Of a DNA stretch of 64,000 nucleotides, positions 60,364 to 64,000 are shown in pieces (positions within the stretch are counted from its first letter, which is position 1; each line of letters starts with the position of its first letter). This DNA is from Hungatella hathewayi WAL-18680 (lineage in GTDB: Bacteria > Bacillota > Clostridia > Lachnospirales > Lachnospiraceae). The stretch spans positions 691,124 through 755,123 of the forward strand of contig NZ_JH379027.1 in NCBI RefSeq assembly GCF_000235505.1, in the 5' to 3' direction. Position numbers and translations under genes: made by a program. The notes under the pieces were generated by a model. That model was not told the origin of the DNA. It saw only the letters and a list, made by a program, of their open reading frames with translations, and searched no databases.

Positions 60364-61514
60364 AAGTACTGCAACTTGGAAAACAATATTATCCCCACAT
60401 TGGTGGTATTGAAATAACGATGCAGCAGATAGCCGAAGGTATACAAGGCGATGTTGACAGTTATGTGCTGGCATCCCAGGGAAAGGGAAGGGCTTACAGC
60501 AAAAATATAAATGGTGTACCGGTTTATTATGCAAAAAGCTGGGGGATCGTGTCTTCGTTGCCGATTTCATGGGACTTGGTTCGATATTTGCGTAAGCATG
60601 CCTGTGAATATGATATTATTCATCTTCATATGCCATTTCCGTTGGGGGATTTAGGGTGCCTTCTTTCTGGTTTTAAAGGAAAACTGGTGCTGTATTGGCA
60701 TAGTGATATTGTCAGACAGAAGAACATGATGATATTTTATAAACCACTTATGAACTGGGCATTAAAACGCGCGGATGCGATAACAATCGCGACACAGGGA
60801 AATATAGACGGTTCTCCCTATATTAAGCCTTTTGAAGAAAAATGTACGTTGATTCCGTTTGGCTTGCGAAAAGATTGGGAAGAAAAAAGTGATAAATATT
60901 GGAATCTGATTAATAGCGGGGTAGATGATCAAAATGGTGAAGATGGATTAAGACTGCTGTTTATTGGCCGTCTGGTTTATTATAAAGGGGCCGAGGTGCT
61001 GATTGACGCCATGGAGAAATTGAATTGTCAGTTAAATGAAGATGAAATGAATAAGGTATCCTGTCGCATTATCGGAACTGGAGTCTTGGAACGTGAGCTC
61101 AGAGACAGAGTGGTTAATGACGGGTTAGAAAATAGTATTAAATTTTTGGGGAAGGTTTCGGATGAAGTATTAGAGCAGGAGATTGAACAATGTGATGTTT
61201 TCGTTTTTCCTTCTGTTGCTAATAGTGAAGCATTTGGTCTGGTGCAATTGGAGACGATGACATATGGGAAACCTGTGATCAATACTTCACTGCCAACAGG
61301 AGTCCCGTGGGTGAGTTTGGACAGAAAGACCGGTTTGACGGTTCCGCCAGAGGATCCAAATGCTTTAAAAGATGCGATAGTATGGATGAAAGACCATAAA
61401 AGAGAACGCATAGAAATGGGAATAAAAGCAAGAGAACGTGTAAAAACAGAGTATAGCCAGGAAAAGATGTTTGAACGCATATTAACATTATATCATCATT
61501 TGTGTGAAGGATAA
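60345..61514 (+). CDS. Glycosyltransferase, family 4 (GT-B)
   Basis: A 389-residue GT-B enzyme that adds a sugar from a nucleotide donor to the lipid-linked glycan. The N-terminal QYYPHIGGIEITMQQIAEGI is the acceptor-side loop of GT4 proteins; LLFIGRLVYYKGAEVLIDAM opens the donor domain, and SEAFGLVQLETMTYGKPVI contains the E-x7-E pair that binds the sugar nucleotide. No membrane span. It overlaps both neighbours or abuts them closely, as expected for an operon. Donor and linkage unknown. Confidence 0.93.
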   Translation: MEKRKLKVLQLGKQYYPHIGGIEITMQQIAEGIQGDVDSYVLASQGKGRAYSKNINGVPVYYAKSWGIVSSLPISWDLVRYLRKHACEYDIIHLHMPFPLGDLGCLLSGFKGKLVLYWHSDIVRQKNMMIFYKPLMNWALKRADAITIATQGNIDGSPYIKPFEEKCTLIPFGLRKDWEEKSDKYWNLINSGVDDQNGEDGLRLLFIGRLVYYKGAEVLIDAMEKLNCQLNEDEMNKVSCRIIGTGVLERELRDRVVNDGLENSIKFLGKVSDEVLEQEIEQCDVFVFPSVANSEAFGLVQLETMTYGKPVINTSLPTGVPWVSLDRKTGLTVPPEDPNALKDAIVWMKDHKRERIEMGIKARERVKTEYSQEKMFERILTLYHHLCEG

Positions 61515-61515
61515 T

Positions 61516-62637
61516 ATGAAAAAGATACTATATATTGCGATAAGTTCGCAGACGGGCGGAGTGCCTAAGCATATATTAAATGCATTAAAACGCGCAAAGG
61601 AATTTGGCTATGAAATTACAGTAGCAGCACCAAAAGATGGGGATTATTATCGATGGTTCCAGGAATATTCATCAGAAATGATAAATATATCCCTAAAACC
61701 ATATTCGGTTGTGTCGCTATGGAAGCTTAGGCAGTATATAAAACACAATAAGATTGAGGTAGTACATTCTCATGGAAAGGGCGCGGGAATGTATGCACGT
61801 CCGTTGCGGGTGTTATGTCCCGGGATTAAGGTTGTTCATACGTTTCATGGAATATATCTTGAACAATATGGAACAGCGCTAAAAAGGGTGTATTGTTTCA
61901 TTGAGCGTATACTTCGCCACTGGACAGATACATTCATTTGTGTATCTGAGAGCGAAAGAGAAGAAGCATTACGTTGGGGGTTTGCTTTTCCAAATGCCAT
62001 AAAAGTGATAGCAAATGGAGTTGATTTAGAATTATATAAAAATGAAATGGTTAATAGAAGTATTTATTTAAATGAATTTGAGCTGCCTCAAAATGCGTAT
62101 GTGATTGGCTGTGTGGCCAGACTGGAAGTGATGAAGGGCCATGAATATTTACTTCGTGCATTTGAGATTATTAACCGAAAGTATCGTCAAACCAGGCTTA
62201 TTTTAATCGGGGATGGACCGGCGCGGCAGGAAATTGAAAATCTGATCAAAGAGCTGCAATTGGAAACCAAAGTTGTTTTGGCGGGCTTTCGACATGATGT
62301 TCCAAAGCTATTAAAAATAATGGATTTGTTTGTCTCTGCATCCCTAAAGGAAGGGATGCCCTATACTCTTATTGAAGCGCTGGCTGCCGGCGTGCCAGTG
62401 GTAGCGACGGATGTAATAGGCAATCGGGATGTTGTTGGGGATGGAAAAGAGGGCTTTTTGGTCTGCCCTAAAGATGAGAACAGTTTAGCGGAAGGGATGG
62501 AAAAGGCAATCACACAACGTGAACTATGCAGAGAATATGTGCTTGCAGGGCAAAAGAAGGTGGAAAGAGATCTGACGGTGGAATCCTCGGTAAAGCATTT
62601 GTTTGAAGTTTATAAAGGATTATTAAAGGAGAAATAG
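61516..62637 (+). CDS. Glycosyltransferase, family 4 (GT-B)
   Basis: A 373-residue GT-B enzyme. KILYIAISSQTGGVPKHIL is the N-terminal glycine loop, VVHSHGKGAGMYARPL an acceptor-domain motif, and VIGCVARLEVMKGHEYLLRAF with EGMPYTLIEALAAGVPVVA (E-x7-E) form the donor site. I chose the ATG at 61516, after GAAGG; one at 61504 lies inside the upstream gene. Its start is one base after the previous stop codon. Same pathway as its neighbours. Confidence 0.93.
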   Translation: MKKILYIAISSQTGGVPKHILNALKRAKEFGYEITVAAPKDGDYYRWFQEYSSEMINISLKPYSVVSLWKLRQYIKHNKIEVVHSHGKGAGMYARPLRVLCPGIKVVHTFHGIYLEQYGTALKRVYCFIERILRHWTDTFICVSESEREEALRWGFAFPNAIKVIANGVDLELYKNEMVNRSIYLNEFELPQNAYVIGCVARLEVMKGHEYLLRAFEIINRKYRQTRLILIGDGPARQEIENLIKELQLETKVVLAGFRHDVPKLLKIMDLFVSASLKEGMPYTLIEALAAGVPVVATDVIGNRDVVGDGKEGFLVCPKDENSLAEGMEKAITQRELCREYVLAGQKKVERDLTVESSVKHLFEVYKGLLKEK

Positions 62638-62641
62638 CTAA

Positions 62642-63607
62642 TTGAAAAATCCGAAAATTTCAGTGATTATGAGTACCTATAACGAAAAAATAGAATTTTT
62701 AAAGGCGTCAATCGATTCAGTGCTTCATCAGACCTTTAAAGATTTCGAATTTCTTATCGTATTAGATAATCCGCAGAACAGCGACATAAAAGAATGTGTT
62801 GAATCATATGCAGAGATGGATCCCAGAATAACTATTATTGAAAACGAGAATAACCTGGGTTTAACTAAAAGTCTGAACAAGGCTATCGCTGCTGCGAATG
62901 GGATTTACATGTCTCGAATGGATGCGGATGATATCATGATTGATAAGTGTCTGGAAAGGGAACTGCAGGTTATCGAAAATGAAAAATTGGATTTGGTAGC
63001 TGCATCTAAAAAAAATATCGATCAGCATGGAAAAATACTTGGGATTTATATTAACTCATTTTCTCCGAAGCAATTGAAATATTTGCTCCCTTATGATAAT
63101 AGTATCAATCATCCAACTGTGATGGTGCGTCTGGATGTGATTAGAAAAGAGGGGGGATATAGGGATATTGCATCTTGCGAAGATTATGATTTGTGGCTGC
63201 GAATGCTGAGGCATGGGAGTTGTATGAAAATATTGCCGGATGTGCTTCTATTATATAGAATAAGGCCGGATGGGATTTGCGAAAGTAATTCATATCGTTT
63301 ATATTGTTCAAAATGTTTTGTTATGAATATGTATCGAAGAAGTAAAAAGGATTTATGTATTTTAGGGGATTATAATGCTTATAACAAATTCATGTCTCTA
63401 AAAGACATGACCGAGAAAAAACAGTTGAAATTTAATCAGGCTTATAAGCGATTTTATGATTCCATATTAAGTTTAAAAAATAAAAAGTTTGTACTTGGCA
63501 TATGCCAATTTATAAGCTCGGTACTGATGGATAAAGAAATAATATGTGTTTTATGTAAAAAGCTGCATTATCAAGTGAGAAAAAAAATAATATTAAGAGT
63601 TGTATAA
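62642..63607 (+). CDS. Glycosyltransferase, family 2 (GT-A)
   Basis: A 321-residue GT-A enzyme. ISVIMSTYNEKIEFLKASID is the N-terminal nucleotide-binding strand (split at the loop), ENNLGLTKSLNKAI the following helix, SRMDADDIM the DxD metal motif, and SCEDYDLWLRML the catalytic ED segment. TTG start with AAAGGAG upstream. The C-terminal 80 residues are basic and aromatic and may touch the membrane. AT-rich. Confidence 0.92.
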   Translation: MKNPKISVIMSTYNEKIEFLKASIDSVLHQTFKDFEFLIVLDNPQNSDIKECVESYAEMDPRITIIENENNLGLTKSLNKAIAAANGIYMSRMDADDIMIDKCLERELQVIENEKLDLVAASKKNIDQHGKILGIYINSFSPKQLKYLLPYDNSINHPTVMVRLDVIRKEGGYRDIASCEDYDLWLRMLRHGSCMKILPDVLLLYRIRPDGICESNSYRLYCSKCFVMNMYRRSKKDLCILGDYNAYNKFMSLKDMTEKKQLKFNQAYKRFYDSILSLKNKKFVLGICQFISSVLMDKEIICVLCKKLHYQVRKKIILRVV

Positions 63608-63621
63608 AGGGAGTGCAGGAC

Positions 63622-64000
63622 GTGGAAAAACTTATTTCAATTATCATCCCGGCCTATAATGTAGAAACATGGATAGAAAAGTGCATAGATACTGTCAGAA
63701 GCCAGACATACAGAAATCTGGAAATTATCATTATTGATGACGGCTCTAAGGATGGTACGGGTTCTCTGTGTGAGGGGCTGGCAGACCAGGACGAGAGAAT
63801 CACATTGCTCCATCAGGAAAACAAAGGGGTGTCAGAGGCCAGGAACCAGGGGATTAAGCACTCAAACGGCGAGTATGTCTGTTTTGTCGATGCTGATGAC
63901 TATATCAGTGCTGATTATGTTAAGATGCTGTATAACACAATCTTGGAAACTGACGCGCAGATGTCAGTGTGCGGTTACGTGGAAGAGAATGAAAAGAGGA
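63622..64000 (+). CDS. Glycosyltransferase, family 2, cut by the window end
   Basis: An open frame from a GTG at 63622, with GGAG and AGGA upstream, runs off the window after 126 codons. It reads ISIIIPAYNVETWIEKCI, IIDDGSKDGTGSLC, ENKGVSEARNQGI and VCFVDADDYIS, the standard N-terminal half of a GT2 enzyme with its DxD motif. It continues the polysaccharide operon. GC content is higher than in the three genes before it. Confidence 0.93.
   Translation, partial: MEKLISIIIPAYNVETWIEKCIDTVRSQTYRNLEIIIIDDGSKDGTGSLCEGLADQDERITLLHQENKGVSEARNQGIKHSNGEYVCFVDADDYISADYVKMLYNTILETDAQMSVCGYVEENEKR

Overview
The window looks like a chromosome segment of a gut-type Lachnospiraceae bacterium (Enterocloster/Lachnoclostridium-like). 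This is inferred from Firmicute-type promoters and AGGAGG ribosome binding sites, the rho-rpmE-DUF1385-prmC-prfA gene order, an AfsR/SARP regulator beside SipW/TasA-type genes, and cell-wall-binding repeat proteins beside a phosphocholine (lic) gene. The species cannot be fixed from sequence alone. I saw no rRNA, tRNA, CRISPR array or complete insertion sequence.

Layout. 1-9.3 kb is mostly housekeeping: cold-shock protein with an attenuator-like leader, tagaturonate reductase under paired LacI-type operators, a polysaccharide deacetylase, rarA, rho, rpmE, DUF1385, prmC, prfA. 9.3-17.3 kb is a beta-glucoside-type PTS locus: a small regulatory unit (IIB-like, HPr-like, PRD regulator), then a IIB-IIC fusion, IIA, a GH1 phospho-beta-glucosidase and an aminotransferase, ending in a broken proline-racemase-family gene. 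17.4-20.8 kb is an AT-rich island carrying a Thoeris-type defence pair (TIR protein ThsB and SIR2-SLOG protein ThsA, convergent) and a tyrosine recombinase. The pair lies between two inverted recombinase-site-like repeats.

20.8-30.3 kb holds an AfsR/SARP-type activator and a surface-fibre cluster (large secreted repeat protein, SipW signal peptidase, three TasA-like proteins, a membrane-anchored protein). Four promoters here share one architecture: two TGTAACC-type heptamers four bases apart, placed nine bases before the -10. This matches how SARP proteins are known to bind, so the regulator probably controls the cluster. 30.4-44 kb carries glmM, an AraC regulator and a long operon: a Dpp/Opp-type ABC importer followed by an MBL hydrolase, an esterase with Sel1 repeats, an amidohydrolase-like protein and a tannase-like esterase. 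44-47 kb has leuA with a long leader, a solitary HicB antitoxin with a palindromic operator, and an XRE regulator.

47-58 kb is a cell-surface region: GH25 lysozyme and another protein with choline-binding-type repeats, a fused HTH-LicC-LicA protein likely to supply phosphocholine, and two nearly identical cell-wall-binding proteins facing each other at the ends of a large inverted repeat. Each end carries a 28-bp site of 11-6-11 design like XerCD dif, and a second tyrosine recombinase lies just outside. The -35 box of the left gene lies in the outer arm and its -10 lies inside, so inversion would swap which twin has a good promoter. Between the twins sit an O-antigen ligase/polymerase-like gene and its decayed inverted copy. 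58.9-64 kb begins a polysaccharide operon (initiating sugar transferase and four glycosyltransferases, the last cut by the window end).

The main candidates for new biology are the two recombinase-linked inversion modules (one switching surface proteins, one flipping a defence cassette), the SARP-like box shared by the fibre cluster, and a ThsA whose catalytic histidine is asparagine.
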